Shown piece by piece: positions 7,150 to 16,188 of a stretch of 64,000 nt of DNA. The position numbers and the translations under genes were made by a program. The notes beneath the pieces were generated by a model. It was not told the DNA's origin. It worked only from the letters and a program-made list of their open reading frames with translations, and did not search any database. Location of the stretch: positions 186,001 to 250,000 of the forward strand of contig NZ_JAHCLU010000003.1 of assembly GCF_018448785.1 (NCBI RefSeq). Direction: 5' to 3'. Numbering within the stretch: the stretch's first letter is position 1; every line of letters begins with the position of its first letter. The DNA comes from Halomonas jincaotanensis (lineage in GTDB: Bacteria > Pseudomonadota > Gammaproteobacteria > Pseudomonadales > Halomonadaceae).

Positions 7150-8591
7150 GCAGGTGCCTCCAGGGTGCCGGTGGCCGTGAGAGTAGGAAAACTCAGTGTC
7201 CAGCATAACCCACCGATGGACGAAGCCGAGGCGGTCATCTGGCCGCCGTGTGCCTTGACCAGTGCCGTGGCGATCGACAATCCCAGGCCGCTGCCCCCGC
7301 TCGCCCGACTGCGCGAGCCTTCGACCCGGTAGAGCCGGTCGGTCAGCCGCGGCAGCTGATCGTCGGGGACGCCCGGTGCGCTGTCTTCCCAAATTACTTC
7401 GATATGATCGCTTCGGTGCGTCAAGCTTACGCGCAGGTGGCCCGGAGGCTGGGTATAGGCGCAGGTATTGTCGATCAAATTGCTCCAAAGCTGCCTTAGG
7501 CGCTGGAGGTCGCCGCGGATCCAGGCTTCGCCGGCGATTTCGGTCTCGAGAGTGATGCCGCTGTCGGCGAGCCAGCCGCTGGCTTCTTCCAGACGCGCGG
7601 TCAGGCTATCCGCTAGGTTCAACGGCGCGAGCTGGACATCGAGCGCTCCGGCATCGCTCTGGGAAAGCAGCCGTAGATCGGCGACCAGCCGTTCCAGCTG
7701 TCCGACTTCCTGGGCCAGTGAATGCAGGTTGTCCTGGTTGAGACTGCGAATACCATCCTGCATCGCCTCGATCTCGCCACGCAGCACGGCCAGCGGGGTG
7801 CGCAGCTCGTGGGCGATGTCGGACACCCAGCGTGAGCGGGCCGCGCGGCTGGCTTCCAGGGTCGCGGCCAGCACATTGAAATCCTCGGCGAGCCGCGACA
7901 GCTCGTCGCGGCCCTTTTCATGCAGGCGGATGCTGTAGTCGCCACCGGTGAGGCGGCGAGTGGCCAGCGCCATGCTGCGCGTGCGTCGGCCCAGCCACCA
8001 GGACAGGCCGCCGGCCAGTAGCAGCGAGGCAACCCCCAGGGAGCCGACGATAATCGTCAGGTTGCGTTGCTGGCGTGCCAGGAAGATGTGATCCATACGC
8101 GCCATTAGCTGCTCGGGCGGACGATAGCCCAGCGTGCCGACCGACTCGCCGGCATAGTCGATGGATAGCCAGCGCAGCTCGGGCGGGTCCTGCTCTTCGT
8201 CCGACGGGGCCGGTGGCAGCCCAATCACCGGCACGCCATTTTCGTCGTGCAGCACAAAGTCCTGGGCGCGGCCAAGCCGACGCTCGATGCCCTGGGGAGG
8301 CGCCGTATCGCCGGGCCAGAGCTGGCGGCGAACCACGCGCTCCCAGTCGTCCGGCGAGTCGCGCAGCCACTGCCAGTCGCCACGCTGCGCCCATTCTTCA
8401 CCGAGCCCCTCCGCCAGGGTCTCGGCGCGTTGCGTCTGGGTAGTATCCAGATAGTCGACGAAGCCGCTGTCGAGGCTGCGCGACACGGCGAGAAACACCA
8501 GGCCCGAAATGGCCACATTCACTGCCAGGATGGTCACGAACAATTTGACGCCCAGACGAGACAGGGCGAGGCGGGGCAGGCTTGGGCGCAT
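7146..8591 (-). CDS. baeS: Envelope-stress sensor histidine kinase BaeS
   Basis: The 481-residue kinase has a first membrane helix (about residues 15-38), a periplasmic sensor region (about 40-175), a second helix (about 178-200), a HAMP domain, a HisKA domain with the phospho-acceptor H261 in SDIAHELRTPLAVLRGE, and a C-terminal ATPase domain with the ASGGSGLGL G-box. The LAVLRGEIEAMQDGIR segment and the overall architecture match E. coli BaeS. The start at 8591 has AGGAG nine bases upstream and removes an implausible 40-residue N-terminal extension. It forms a coupled pair with baeR and is promoter-proximal in the set. Confidence 0.9.
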   Translation of the reverse strand: MRPSLPRLALSRLGVKLFVTILAVNVAISGLVFLAVSRSLDSGFVDYLDTTQTQRAETLAEGLGEEWAQRGDWQWLRDSPDDWERVVRRQLWPGDTAPPQGIERRLGRAQDFVLHDENGVPVIGLPPAPSDEEQDPPELRWLSIDYAGESVGTLGYRPPEQLMARMDHIFLARQQRNLTIIVGSLGVASLLLAGGLSWWLGRRTRSMALATRRLTGGDYSIRLHEKGRDELSRLAEDFNVLAATLEASRAARSRWVSDIAHELRTPLAVLRGEIEAMQDGIRSLNQDNLHSLAQEVGQLERLVADLRLLSQSDAGALDVQLAPLNLADSLTARLEEASGWLADSGITLETEIAGEAWIRGDLQRLRQLWSNLIDNTCAYTQPPGHLRVSLTHRSDHIEVIWEDSAPGVPDDQLPRLTDRLYRVEGSRSRASGGSGLGLSIATALVKAHGGQMTASASSIGGLCWTLSFPTLTATGTLEAPA

Positions 8592-8753
8592 CAAGGGCTC
8601 CTGAGCGGGGTCAGGTCGGTCATCGGGTAAGCCGGGACCGGACTGGAACATCGAAGAGCATAGCGGGAGGCCATGCCATGATTGCGCATGAAGTATGCAA
8701 GCAATGTGCAAGCGCCGCTGGCTTCGCGAAACGTAAGACCGAAGGGGGCCCGG

Positions 8754-9701
8754 TTAGAGCGAAAGAAACAACAGGATCAACGGCGGCGACAGCAGCGAGA
8801 GGATGAAGCCACTGACCACCGCCACTGGCACGCAGGCCACGCCGCCATGCTGCTGGATGACCGGCAGGGTGAAATCCATCGATGTGGCGCCACCGTAGCC
8901 GATGGCCAGAGCCGCATGACGATGGATCACCAGCGGAATCAATACGAAGGCAATCAGTTCGCGTGCCAGGTCGTTGAAGAAGGCGATGCCGCCCAGCAGG
9001 GGGCCGAGCTGGTCGCCGATGAGGATGCCGGAAAGCGAGTACCAGCCGAAGCCGGCAGCCATGGCCAGGCCCTCGTTCCAGGCCAGCCCCAGCAAAGGCG
9101 CGGCAAGCAGGCCGCCGACGAGGGAGGTGGCGGCCAGCATCATGGCGATGGCAAGCCCGTGGCGGTTGAGCAGTATCTGCTTAAGTGGCATGCCGGAATT
9201 ACGCAACTGGCAGCCGATTAGCGCCAGGAGGGCATAGAGAACCCATTCGGCCAGGCTATCGGCTTGCGTAAACACAGTGTCGGCACCCGCCGAAGGCTGG
9301 CCCTTCAGCAAGGCGTCGGCACCGAGACCGATCAGCACCCCAACCACCACGACGCCGACCAGCGATAACGACCCGGCCATGGCGGCAAGCTTGCTGGTGG
9401 GTGCACCCTCGACCACCCGCGAGATGCCGCCGCGCAGCGCAAGGCGCTGCGATAGCCACCAGAGGCCGGCGAGGTTGAGCGTCGAGATCACCGTGACGAG
9501 AATCAGCGCCTGGCCACCCATGCGCGTCAGTTCTTCGCTCAGGTTCTCTAGCCCGGCCAGGCTGACGCCCATCAGCAGCAGAATCAGATAGACCGACGCG
9601 TTCACCCCGCGATTGATCAGGGCCATCAGCTCGGGACTTGCCACCGGCACCAGATACCCCAGCACCAAGGGCAATAATACGATCAACAGACCCGACAGCA
9701 T
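8754..9701 (-). CDS. lysO: Lysine exporter LysO family protein
   Basis: The 315-residue protein is almost entirely hydrophobic with about eight or more membrane segments. It contains the family-specific blocks GFGWYSLSGILIGDQLGPLL and YGGATSMDFTLPVIQQHGG, which match LysO (YbjE, formerly DUF340), the inner-membrane exporter of lysine and its toxic analogue thialysine in E. coli. The start ATG has a GGGAAG site just upstream. It is monocistronic in appearance, lying between baeS and a DUF3108 gene with short gaps on each side. The substrate is taken from the family. Confidence 0.88.
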   Translation of the reverse strand: MLSGLLIVLLPLVLGYLVPVASPELMALINRGVNASVYLILLLMGVSLAGLENLSEELTRMGGQALILVTVISTLNLAGLWWLSQRLALRGGISRVVEGAPTSKLAAMAGSLSLVGVVVVGVLIGLGADALLKGQPSAGADTVFTQADSLAEWVLYALLALIGCQLRNSGMPLKQILLNRHGLAIAMMLAATSLVGGLLAAPLLGLAWNEGLAMAAGFGWYSLSGILIGDQLGPLLGGIAFFNDLARELIAFVLIPLVIHRHAALAIGYGGATSMDFTLPVIQQHGGVACVPVAVVSGFILSLLSPPLILLFLSL

Positions 9702-9858
9702 GCTCTTCCCTGATTATTCGTTGCTGGACGAACCACCACCCCGGGCGGACGAAGCGGCTCACTCTAGCCCACGCGTGGGCTAGACGAAATGGCGCTGTCG
9801 CTCGCGCCCGTCATACGCAGAGAAAGGCACAGGCGTTGGGTGCCGAGATCGAGACTGA

Positions 9859-9918
9859 CTCACGGCTGTCCAGGCGAGCTCACGGCTGTCCAGGCAATCT
9901 CAAGGCTGGTCAGACTGG
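9859..9918. repeat. Three tandem ~20-bp repeats at the end of the DUF3108 gene
   Basis: Units begin at 9859, 9879 and 9899. The first two share 17 identical bases (CTCACGGCTGTCCAGGC) and the third is a degenerate copy that overlaps the stop region of the DUF3108 gene. The spacing is exactly 20 bases. No function is evident. Confidence 0.7.
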
Positions 9919-10568
9919 TTCAGCGAAGACAGCGATAACCGGCTGCGCCGCTCTCCGCCGCGATGATAGTCCATGGTCAGCAGCAGCCCGGGAAGGGTCG
10001 GATGGAAGCCGAAGACCAGGCGACGGTTGGGTTCATCGGGTTCGGTGACCTCCACAGCTACCGCCTCGAAGTCACCGGCAGGCAGTGACACTTGCCGTGG
10101 GCCGAGATGACGCACCAGCAGTGTTTCCGCTTCGCCTTTGTGGTCCTGATAGCGCAGTCGACAGCGTGGCTGGCAGTCGCCCCGGGCAGCTTGCCGCGAA
10201 AGCTCGAACAGCGCCGCTTGTCGATCCGGCAGCGCGGCCAGTTCACCGGCCCCGAGGCGATACGTCTTGCCGATGCCCAGCAGCGAATAGCCGCTGGCAT
10301 AGACCACGGAGCGAATGCCGTCGGGCTCCACGACGAAGCGGCTGCGCTCGTTGCCCCTGGCCACGGCGATGCGGGCGCGCATCTGGCTTTGCCAGGTGTT
10401 GCCTTCGCGACTTAGTCGGTGCTCGATAGTGGCGTCGGGCCAGCCGCTGACGCTGAGCTGATAGTGGGCGGTGAATGGGCGAGTGACCGCGACATCGCCG
10501 GTCACGATGCCCGAGAAGAGTAGGGCCAGCGCAAGGGTGAGGAAGTGGCGCCAGGAAAGTCCGAGCAT
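9900..10568 (-). CDS. DUF3108 domain protein, exported
   Basis: The 222-residue protein has an N-terminal signal sequence or anchor (about residues 5-25) followed by a DUF3108-type domain. Visible features are an F-T-A-H-Y-Q-L-S-V-S-G opening strand, a central sugar/lipid-barrel-like region, and an L-P-A-G-D-F-E-A-V-A-V-E-V block near residue 160. Members are outer-membrane or periplasmic beta-rich proteins of unknown function, common in gammaproteobacteria. The ATG has only a weak ribosome-binding site. The C-terminus (LSLSSLNQSDQP) is partly encoded by the last unit of a tandem repeat, so its end may be variable between strains. Confidence 0.75.
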   Translation of the reverse strand: MLGLSWRHFLTLALALLFSGIVTGDVAVTRPFTAHYQLSVSGWPDATIEHRLSREGNTWQSQMRARIAVARGNERSRFVVEPDGIRSVVYASGYSLLGIGKTYRLGAGELAALPDRQAALFELSRQAARGDCQPRCRLRYQDHKGEAETLLVRHLGPRQVSLPAGDFEAVAVEVTEPDEPNRRLVFGFHPTLPGLLLTMDYHRGGERRSRLSLSSLNQSDQP

Positions 10569-10578
10569 AGGGATCCGA

Positions 10579-10612
10579 GGGTTGTTGGAGTGACAGGGTT
10601 GTTGGAGTGACA
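10579..10612. repeat. 17-bp tandem duplication in the upstream region of the DUF3108 gene
   Basis: Two identical 17-base units (GGGTTGTTGGAGTGACA) lie head to tail at 10579-10595 and 10596-10612, immediately before the minus-strand DUF3108 start. It may be a recent slippage event in its leader or promoter. Confidence 0.75.
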
Positions 10613-10751
10613 GGGATGAGAACCCCCGGCCGCCATCAAGTTCCTGAGTGCACTGTGTTTGCGCTATCAGCGATCTTGGCTAGGCTTTTGAGTGCCTGTC
10701 GCGATGTGCACGACGTGACGGCTTCCCTGCCAGTCCTACCAGGAGATTCCC

Positions 10752-11312
10752 ATGGCCAGATTGCTATTGATCGCGGGTGATTTTGTCGAGGATTACGAGA
10801 TCATGGTGCCCTACCAGGCTCTGCAAGCCATGGGGCATGGCGTCGATGCGGTATGTCCCGAGAAGCGCGAGGGCGATAGCGTCAAGACGGCCATCCATGA
10901 CTTCGAGGGCGACCAGACCTACACGGAAAAGCCCGGCCACCATTTCACCCTGAACGCGACTTTCGCTGAAATCGAACTCGCCGACTATGACGCCCTGGTG
11001 ATTCCCGGCGGGCGAGCGCCCGAATATTTGCGCCTCGACGAGCGGGTGCTGGACATGGTGCGCCACTTCGTCGAGCACGATAAGCCGATCGCGGTCATCT
11101 GCCATGGCGCCCAGCTGCTGGCGGCGGCCGTGTCGCTGGAGGGGTGGCGAGTGTCGGCCTATCCCGCCTGCGCGCCGGACGTCCGGCTGGCCGGGGGCGA
11201 CTTCGCGGAGATTGGCGTTGACCAAGCCATCACCTCCGGAAAGATGGTGTCCGCCCCGGCGTGGCCAGCCCATCCGGAGTGGCTCAAGCAGTTCAACGCG
11301 CTGCTCGATTGA
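10752..11312 (+). CDS. DJ-1/PfpI family protein
   Basis: The 186-residue protein shows the class I glutamine-amidotransferase-like fold of the DJ-1/PfpI family. The nucleophile elbow [10 protein letters not shown] carries Cys117-His118, and an acidic residue in [13 protein letters not shown] sits near the N-terminus. [10 protein letters not shown] is the oxyanion-region loop. Family members act as stress proteins, deglycases or hydrolases; this one is closest to the PfpI/YhbO branch by length. AGGAG lies seven bases before the ATG. It is a single gene closed by a strong hairpin, so its job cannot be inferred from neighbours. Confidence 0.85.
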   Translation: MARLLLIAGDFVEDYEIMVPYQALQAMGHGVDAVCPEKREGDSVKTAIHDFEGDQTYTEKPGHHFTLNATFAEIELADYDALVIPGGRAPEYLRLDERVLDMVRHFVEHDKPIAVICHGAQLLAAAVSLEGWRVSAYPACAPDVRLAGGDFAEIGVDQAITSGKMVSAPAWPAHPEWLKQFNALLD

Positions 11313-11318
11313 GTACTC

Positions 11319-11349
11319 AGGGCCGCTTGGTCAGGAACCAAGCGGCCCT
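11319..11349 (+). terminator. Hairpin terminator after the DJ-1/PfpI gene
   Basis: A perfect 13-bp inverted repeat with a 5-base loop starts six bases after the stop codon. There is no clear T tract. Confidence 0.65.
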
Positions 11350-11397
11350 GCGCCCACGGGGTATCGCTCGATAGCTAAGCTTCGAACTTGACGAAAC

Positions 11398-11412
11398 TAG
11401 ACGACTGGTCTA
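11398..11412. promoter_or_regulatory. TetR-type operator (TAGAC-5-GTCTA) before the TetR gene
   Basis: The inverted repeat TAGAC-N5-GTCTA ends 11 bases before the ATG of the TetR gene. The shape resembles the operators of NemR/AcuR-type repressors, which act on electrophile or acrylate detoxification genes. Its position suggests autorepression. Confidence 0.6.
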
Positions 11413-11423
11413 ATTTATCGGGT

Positions 11424-12026
11424 ATGAAGACGCAAGCCACCCGAGACAAGCTGATCCGCGTCGGTGCCGAACTGATCGCCGAGCATGGCTTCAATGCCAC
11501 CGGCATCAACTCGGTGCTGAAGCGCGCCGAAGTGCCCAAAGGGTCCTTCTATCATTATTTCTCCAGCAAGGAAGATTTCGGCCTGGCCGTGATTGATGCC
11601 TTCGCCGAGGAATATGATGCGAGGCTAGCCGCGATTTTCACCGATACCCGTGCCTCGCCATTGGCCAGGCTGCGTCACTACTTCGCAGTAGGCAAGCAGG
11701 ACATGCTGTCTTGCGACCATGCGCGAGGTTGTCTGATAGGTAACCTCGGCCAGGAGCTTTCGGCACAGAGTGAGGTATTCCGTGCCCGTCTGGATCAGGT
11801 CTTCCGCGCATGGGAACGTCGCCTCGCGGACTGTCTCGATGAGGCGCGGGGCAAAGGTGAAATCGACGCCACTCTAGACGCATATGCCCAGGCAAGTTTC
11901 ATCATGGCAGGGTGGGAAGGCGCCATCCTGCGCGCCAAGACTGTCAAGTCGCTCAAGCCCATGGAGTGCTTCGAGGAGGTCCTCTTCAACCGGGTGTTGT
12001 TGCCCCGGTCATCGCCAGCCCCCTGA
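11424..12026 (+). CDS. TetR-family transcriptional regulator (AcuR/NemR-like)
   Basis: The 200-residue protein has an N-terminal helix-turn-helix domain (TGINSVLKRAEVPKGSFYHYF, about residues 26-46) and a C-terminal ligand domain with cysteines in LSCDHARGCLIGNLGQE, a segment typical of the AcuR/NemR branch, where such cysteines sense electrophiles. The ATG at 11424 was chosen because an in-frame TTG further upstream would place the operator inside the gene. It precedes an SDR oxidoreductase gene on the same strand by 144 bases, which is the likely regulated target. The inducer is not known. Confidence 0.82.
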   Translation: MKTQATRDKLIRVGAELIAEHGFNATGINSVLKRAEVPKGSFYHYFSSKEDFGLAVIDAFAEEYDARLAAIFTDTRASPLARLRHYFAVGKQDMLSCDHARGCLIGNLGQELSAQSEVFRARLDQVFRAWERRLADCLDEARGKGEIDATLDAYAQASFIMAGWEGAILRAKTVKSLKPMECFEEVLFNRVLLPRSSPAP

Positions 12027-12170
12027 GCTCGCAATTCGACTCCATGGGCCTGCATTTCCGCTGAAGCGATTGAGGAGGCGCGGAAGCGCACCACTGCCGG
12101 CAAGTCCGATCTAGTGACCTTTCACCCGATTCGCAGCACCACTCGATTCATGTCCACAGGAGAAGTATCC

Positions 12171-12908
12171 ATGTCAGAGATCAATGGCAAGGTCGTCATC
12201 ATTACCGGTGCCAGCAGCGGCCTCGGCGAAGCCACCGCCCACCGCCTGGCCAAGGGTGGCGCCAAGTTGGTGCTTGGCGCCCGTCGCGAGGATCGTCTCA
12301 AGTCGCTGCGTGATGCCATCGTCGAGCAGGGCGGTGAGGCTATCTACCGTGTGACCGACGTCACCGACCGGGGTCAGGTCGAGGCGCTGGCCCAGGCGGC
12401 CAAGGAGGCCTATGGCCGCATCGACGTGCTGGTCAACAACGCCGGCCTGATGCCGCTGTCGCCGCTGGATCAGCTCAAGGTCGACGAGTGGGAGCAGATG
12501 GTCGACGTCAACATCAAGGGCGTGCTCTACGGCATCGCCGCGGTGCTGCCGACCATGCGTGAGCAACACGCCGGCCACATCATCAACCTCTCGTCCGTCG
12601 CCGGACATGTGGTCTTTCCGTCCGCGGCCGTTTACTGCGCGACCAAGTATGCGGTCAAGGCGCTGTCCGAGGGCATCCGTCAGGAAGGCGGCGAGGAGAT
12701 CCGTTCCACTAACATCTCGCCGGGCGCGGTCGCCACCGAGCTCACGTCCACTATCAGCGATCCCGAGACCGCCGAAGGTGTCAATGAGCTCTACGAGATG
12801 GCGATCGATGCCGATGCGATCGCCCGGGCGATCACCTACGCCATCGAGCAGCCGGCGGATGTCGATGTCAACGAGCTGATCATTCGTCCCACCAAGCAGC
12901 CGCTCTAA
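12171..12908 (+). CDS. Short-chain dehydrogenase/reductase (SDR)
   Basis: The 245-residue classical SDR has the cofactor motif TGASSGLG (about residues 13-20), the structural NNAG motif near residue 88, a catalytic Ser in NLSSVAG and the Y-x3-K pair in [11 protein letters not shown]. The [10 protein letters not shown] segment is the substrate-lid region. It should be an NAD(P)-dependent oxidoreductase of a small alcohol or carbonyl compound. An AGGAGA ribosome-binding site fits the ATG at 12171. It follows the TetR gene and is closed by a strong hairpin, so the two may form a small detoxification unit. Confidence 0.88.
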   Translation: MSEINGKVVIITGASSGLGEATAHRLAKGGAKLVLGARREDRLKSLRDAIVEQGGEAIYRVTDVTDRGQVEALAQAAKEAYGRIDVLVNNAGLMPLSPLDQLKVDEWEQMVDVNIKGVLYGIAAVLPTMREQHAGHIINLSSVAGHVVFPSAAVYCATKYAVKALSEGIRQEGGEEIRSTNISPGAVATELTSTISDPETAEGVNELYEMAIDADAIARAITYAIEQPADVDVNELIIRPTKQPL

Positions 12909-12974
12909 TCGACGAGCCGGTGCTTTAATCAAGCAGGCGCTTTCATTCAACAGGCGAGAGCTCGCCCGCTCGAT

Positions 12975-13012
12975 GACCCCGCCGCGACCGGTACCTCGGT
13001 CGCGGCGGGGTC
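12975..13012. terminator. Bidirectional terminator hairpin
   Basis: A perfect 16-bp inverted repeat with a 6-base loop lies between the converging SDR gene and pncB, 66 bases after the SDR stop and 15 before the pncB end. Confidence 0.75.
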
Positions 13013-13027
13013 GTGTCTGGGCGGGGG

Positions 13028-14374
13028 TTAGGTCTGCGACTGCAGACGCTTGAGCTCGGGGCTGAGATCGACTGGATAGTCGCTCTCGCCTTCCTCGAGA
13101 CGCGTGAAATCTTCGGGGAAGCGGGCCAGGGCATCCGCGACCCGGTCTCGGGCGTTGTCGGCCCGGCTCATCTCGGTTTCGTTGAGACGACCTGCCTGAA
13201 CCAGCGGGCGTAGCAGCGCTTCGCCGGTGTCGATCGTCTCGTCGCGCAGGGCGACGATATCCCCCAAATAGCGACCCTGGTCATCCTGACGGCGGTAGAG
13301 CTGCTTGCGGCAGGGCAAATTGATCTTGCCGGTGGAGTGCTTGACCCTTGGCGTGCCGGCGTACTCCACCAGCTTATAGGAGAGATCGATCACCGGTGCA
13401 TCTGCCGAGACGCCCATCTCGGTCCCCACGCCGAAGGCATCGATGGGGGCGCCGTCCTCCAGTAGAACGGCGATCTTGTATTCATCCAGGCCACTGCTGG
13501 CGACGATCGAGATGTCAGGGTGTCCGGCCTCGTCGAGCAGGGTGCGTGCCTGCTTGGCCAGTTCACCCAGGTCGCCGGAGTCGAGCCGGATGGCCTTGAC
13601 GCCGACCTCGGGCTCCTCGCGCATTAACTGGATCACCTTGCGTACCCCCTCCAGGGTGTCGTGGGTATCGACCAGCAGGGTGGTGCCGGGATAGTGGCGA
13701 GCGAAGGCACGAAAGGCCTCGGTCTCGTCGTCATGGGCCAGGATGTAGCTATGGGCCATGGTGCCATTGATTGCCAGGTCGTGGCGCAGTCCACCGAGCA
13801 CGTTGCTGGTGCTGGCCAGCCCGGCGGTACGGTAGGCTCTCACCCCGCGCACGGCGGCGTCCACGCCATGCATGCGGCGCATGCCGAAGTCCACCACCGG
13901 CCGGCCTTGCGCCGCCATCACCAGGCGTACCGCCTTGGAGGCGAGCACCGTCTCCAGCTGCACCAGGTTCATCACCAGACTCTCCAGCAGCTGGGCCTCG
14001 GCGATGGGCGCGTCCACCTCCAGGAATGGCTCGTTGGCGAACACCGGCGTGCCTTCCGGCAGCGTCCAGATGTCACCGCTGAAGCGTAGTTTGCCGAGCC
14101 AGTCGAGGAAGCCCTGATCAAACTTCCCGGTGCCGTCGAGGCGCGAGAGGGCCTCGTCGCCGAAGCGCAACTGGCTGAGAAGCGCCGCCGCATGCTGCTG
14201 GCCACAGGCCAGCATGAAGCGCCGGGAAGGTGGCATCTTGCGGAAAAAGAGGCTGAATGTCGCGCGCTCGTGCATCGCCTCCTTCCAGTAGGCCTGTGTC
14301 ATCGTCAACTGGTAAAGGTCGGTGAGCAGGGCCAGCTCATTCTCGCTGACCTGCAGTGGGGTCGACTCCCTCAT
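13028..14374 (-). CDS. pncB: Nicotinate phosphoribosyltransferase
   Basis: The 448-residue enzyme joins nicotinate to PRPP with ATP, giving nicotinate mononucleotide for NAD salvage. The N-terminal LTDLYQLTMTQAYW block, VDFGMRRMHG (about residues 161-170), the AIRLDSGDLGELAKQ phosphate-binding block and the KINLPCRKQLYR segment all fit the long-form bacterial family. Its start codon overlaps the stop of the upstream nicotinamidase gene (ATGA), so the two NAD salvage steps are co-translated: nicotinamide to nicotinate, then to the mononucleotide. Confidence 0.93.
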   Translation of the reverse strand: MRESTPLQVSENELALLTDLYQLTMTQAYWKEAMHERATFSLFFRKMPPSRRFMLACGQQHAAALLSQLRFGDEALSRLDGTGKFDQGFLDWLGKLRFSGDIWTLPEGTPVFANEPFLEVDAPIAEAQLLESLVMNLVQLETVLASKAVRLVMAAQGRPVVDFGMRRMHGVDAAVRGVRAYRTAGLASTSNVLGGLRHDLAINGTMAHSYILAHDDETEAFRAFARHYPGTTLLVDTHDTLEGVRKVIQLMREEPEVGVKAIRLDSGDLGELAKQARTLLDEAGHPDISIVASSGLDEYKIAVLLEDGAPIDAFGVGTEMGVSADAPVIDLSYKLVEYAGTPRVKHSTGKINLPCRKQLYRRQDDQGRYLGDIVALRDETIDTGEALLRPLVQAGRLNETEMSRADNARDRVADALARFPEDFTRLEEGESDYPVDLSPELKRLQSQT

Positions 14375-14937
14375 GTACGCACCTCGACACCGGCATCCGT
14401 GAAGTCACGGTGGCATGCCTCGATCGCATCGGGATCCACCGCGGCAGAAAGGCCCTCCAGCAGCAGAGTGGTGAAGCCTTCACGACCGGCCGCCAATACC
14501 GTGGCATGGACACAGACATCCAGCGCCAGGCCGCAGACGATTACCCGTTCGATGCCCTTCTCGTGCAGATAGCCGCCAAGACCGGTGCCGTCGAAGGCCG
14601 AATAGGCGTCGGCATCGAAGGCGGTAGCCTTGCTGACGCGGATGGTGGCATCGTCCAGGGCCAGGTCGGGGTGATAGGCCGCCCCCCGGGTATCCTGCAC
14701 GCAGTGCTCCGGCCAGGGGCCGCCACGATGAGTAAAGCTGGCATGATCGATGGGATGCCAGTCGCGGGAGGCGACCACCAGGGCGCCGGCCTTGCTGGCG
14801 GCCTCGATCTCGGCATTGATGCCCGGCACCAGAGCGTTGCCGCCAGGCACCGCCAGGGCGCCGCCTTCACAGAAGTCGTTCTGCATGTCCACGACCAGCA
14901 GGGCATCGCGGGGGCTGTAGTCCACATTCATCGCCAT
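14371..14937 (-). CDS. pncA: Nicotinamidase
   Basis: The 188-residue cysteine hydrolase has the Asp17-Lys103-Cys142 catalytic triad (VVDMQNDF, VSKATAFDADAYSAF and the GLALDVCVHAT block) and the metal-binding SRDWHPIDHASF motif (Asp59, His61, His65). It deamidates nicotinamide to nicotinate. AGGGA precedes the ATG at 14937. It is directly coupled to pncB downstream. The DAYSAFDGTGL segment is typical of true PncA rather than general isochorismatases, so the assignment is firm. Confidence 0.93.
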   Translation of the reverse strand: MAMNVDYSPRDALLVVDMQNDFCEGGALAVPGGNALVPGINAEIEAASKAGALVVASRDWHPIDHASFTHRGGPWPEHCVQDTRGAAYHPDLALDDATIRVSKATAFDADAYSAFDGTGLGGYLHEKGIERVIVCGLALDVCVHATVLAAGREGFTTLLLEGLSAAVDPDAIEACHRDFTDAGVEVRT

Positions 14938-15057
14938 TGGTCCCTCCTTGGAGATCTTTCGATGTCATCTCATCAGTCGATGTCTTAAGCGTAAGACCTG
15001 GCCAGGCCAAATTGTAGGGGCGACAGATATTGTTGAACGCCAAGGTCGAACAGCAAT

Positions 15058-15993
15058 TCAATAGCCGGCGTCGCGGTCGACGGTGTCAAGCGCTTCGCCC
15101 GCTTCGAAGGCACGCAGGGCGTCAGCCACCTGATCCAGCGCCGCCTTGAGAGGCGTAGGACCGGCCATGTGGGGGGTGACCCAGACCCGCGGGTGCGTCC
15201 ACAACGGGCTGTCGGCGGGCAGCGGCTCGCGGGGAAAGGCGTCGAGGATGGCGCCACGCAGCCGGCCTTCCTCGTCGCCATGGCCGAGGGCCTCGAGCAG
15301 GGCGGCTTCGTCGATCAGCGTGCCGCGGCCCGGGTTGATCAGGCTGGCGCCCGGCGGCAGGGCCGCCAGCGTTTCGGTATTGATAACGTGACGTGTCGAC
15401 GGGGTGTCGGGCAGCAGCAGCACCAGGGTCGATACCTGGCCCAGCAGCGCGGCAAGGCCCTCGTCGCCGTGGTGGCAGCTGATGCCCTCAAGCGCCTTGG
15501 GTGAGCGGCTCCAGCCATGCACGGCAAAGCCGTCGGCGGCGACCATTTGCGCCACCTTGGCGCCGATGGCGCCCAGGCCGAGTACCCCTACCGCCCAGTC
15601 GGCCTTGTCGATCACGGCGTGCTCGTGCCATTCGCGGCGAGCCTGCTGGCGAGCGTAGCGGTCGAAGTCGCGCTGGAAGTGCAGCACACCGTAGCGCACG
15701 TAATCAGCGATCAACTCGGCCATACCGGCGTCGCGTAACTTGACGATCGGCACGTCAGCGGGGAGTCCGGGGTTGCTCAGCAAGGCGTCGACCCCGGCGC
15801 CCAGGTTGACGATGCCCTTGAGCCGGGCCGGCTCGCGCAGGAGTGCTTCGGAGGGCTTCCACACGGCCAGGTAGTCGACGCCACGTCGTTCTGTGGCTGG
15901 CGCCTCGCTGGTGATGATCTCGGCCTCGGGCAGGCGCTCGGCCAGGGCGTGGCGCCACTGATCAGCGTCGTCGATATGCACCATAACCTTCAT
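15058..15993 (-). CDS. ghrA: Glyoxylate/hydroxypyruvate reductase A
   Basis: The 311-residue D-2-hydroxyacid dehydrogenase has the NAD(P)-binding motif GVLGLGAIGAKVAQ (about residues 137-150), the substrate-binding INPGRGTLIDE block, and a C-terminal HPRVWVTPHMAGPT block with the catalytic His. The length and the short N-terminal domain fit GhrA, which reduces glyoxylate and hydroxypyruvate. The ATG at 15993 follows GGGAGAGAG; a longer in-frame extension upstream has no family support. It is transcribed divergently from doeA. A functional tie to ectoine breakdown is not established. Confidence 0.88.
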   Translation of the reverse strand: MKVMVHIDDADQWRHALAERLPEAEIITSEAPATERRGVDYLAVWKPSEALLREPARLKGIVNLGAGVDALLSNPGLPADVPIVKLRDAGMAELIADYVRYGVLHFQRDFDRYARQQARREWHEHAVIDKADWAVGVLGLGAIGAKVAQMVAADGFAVHGWSRSPKALEGISCHHGDEGLAALLGQVSTLVLLLPDTPSTRHVINTETLAALPPGASLINPGRGTLIDEAALLEALGHGDEEGRLRGAILDAFPREPLPADSPLWTHPRVWVTPHMAGPTPLKAALDQVADALRAFEAGEALDTVDRDAGY

Positions 15994-16188
15994 GGACTCT
16001 CTCCCTGGTAACTCTCTGTCATGATGGAAGCCGCGCGGCCAGGCTGCAAGACACGACGGCGGAAAGTAAATGCTTGACCGCCTACCGTACCTAGGGATTA
16101 ACCTCCCCCTCGATGAGGGTGCTAATTGAGCGTCGCCGCCCGGCATCTCGCTACTGTTCGGGACCGAGAGACGCCATGACGCCCCGGT

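Noticed and set aside
12174..12950. Long minus-strand frame antisense to the SDR gene
   Set aside because: It mirrors the high-GC codon pattern of a clear SDR gene, has no recognisable domain and no ribosome-binding site.
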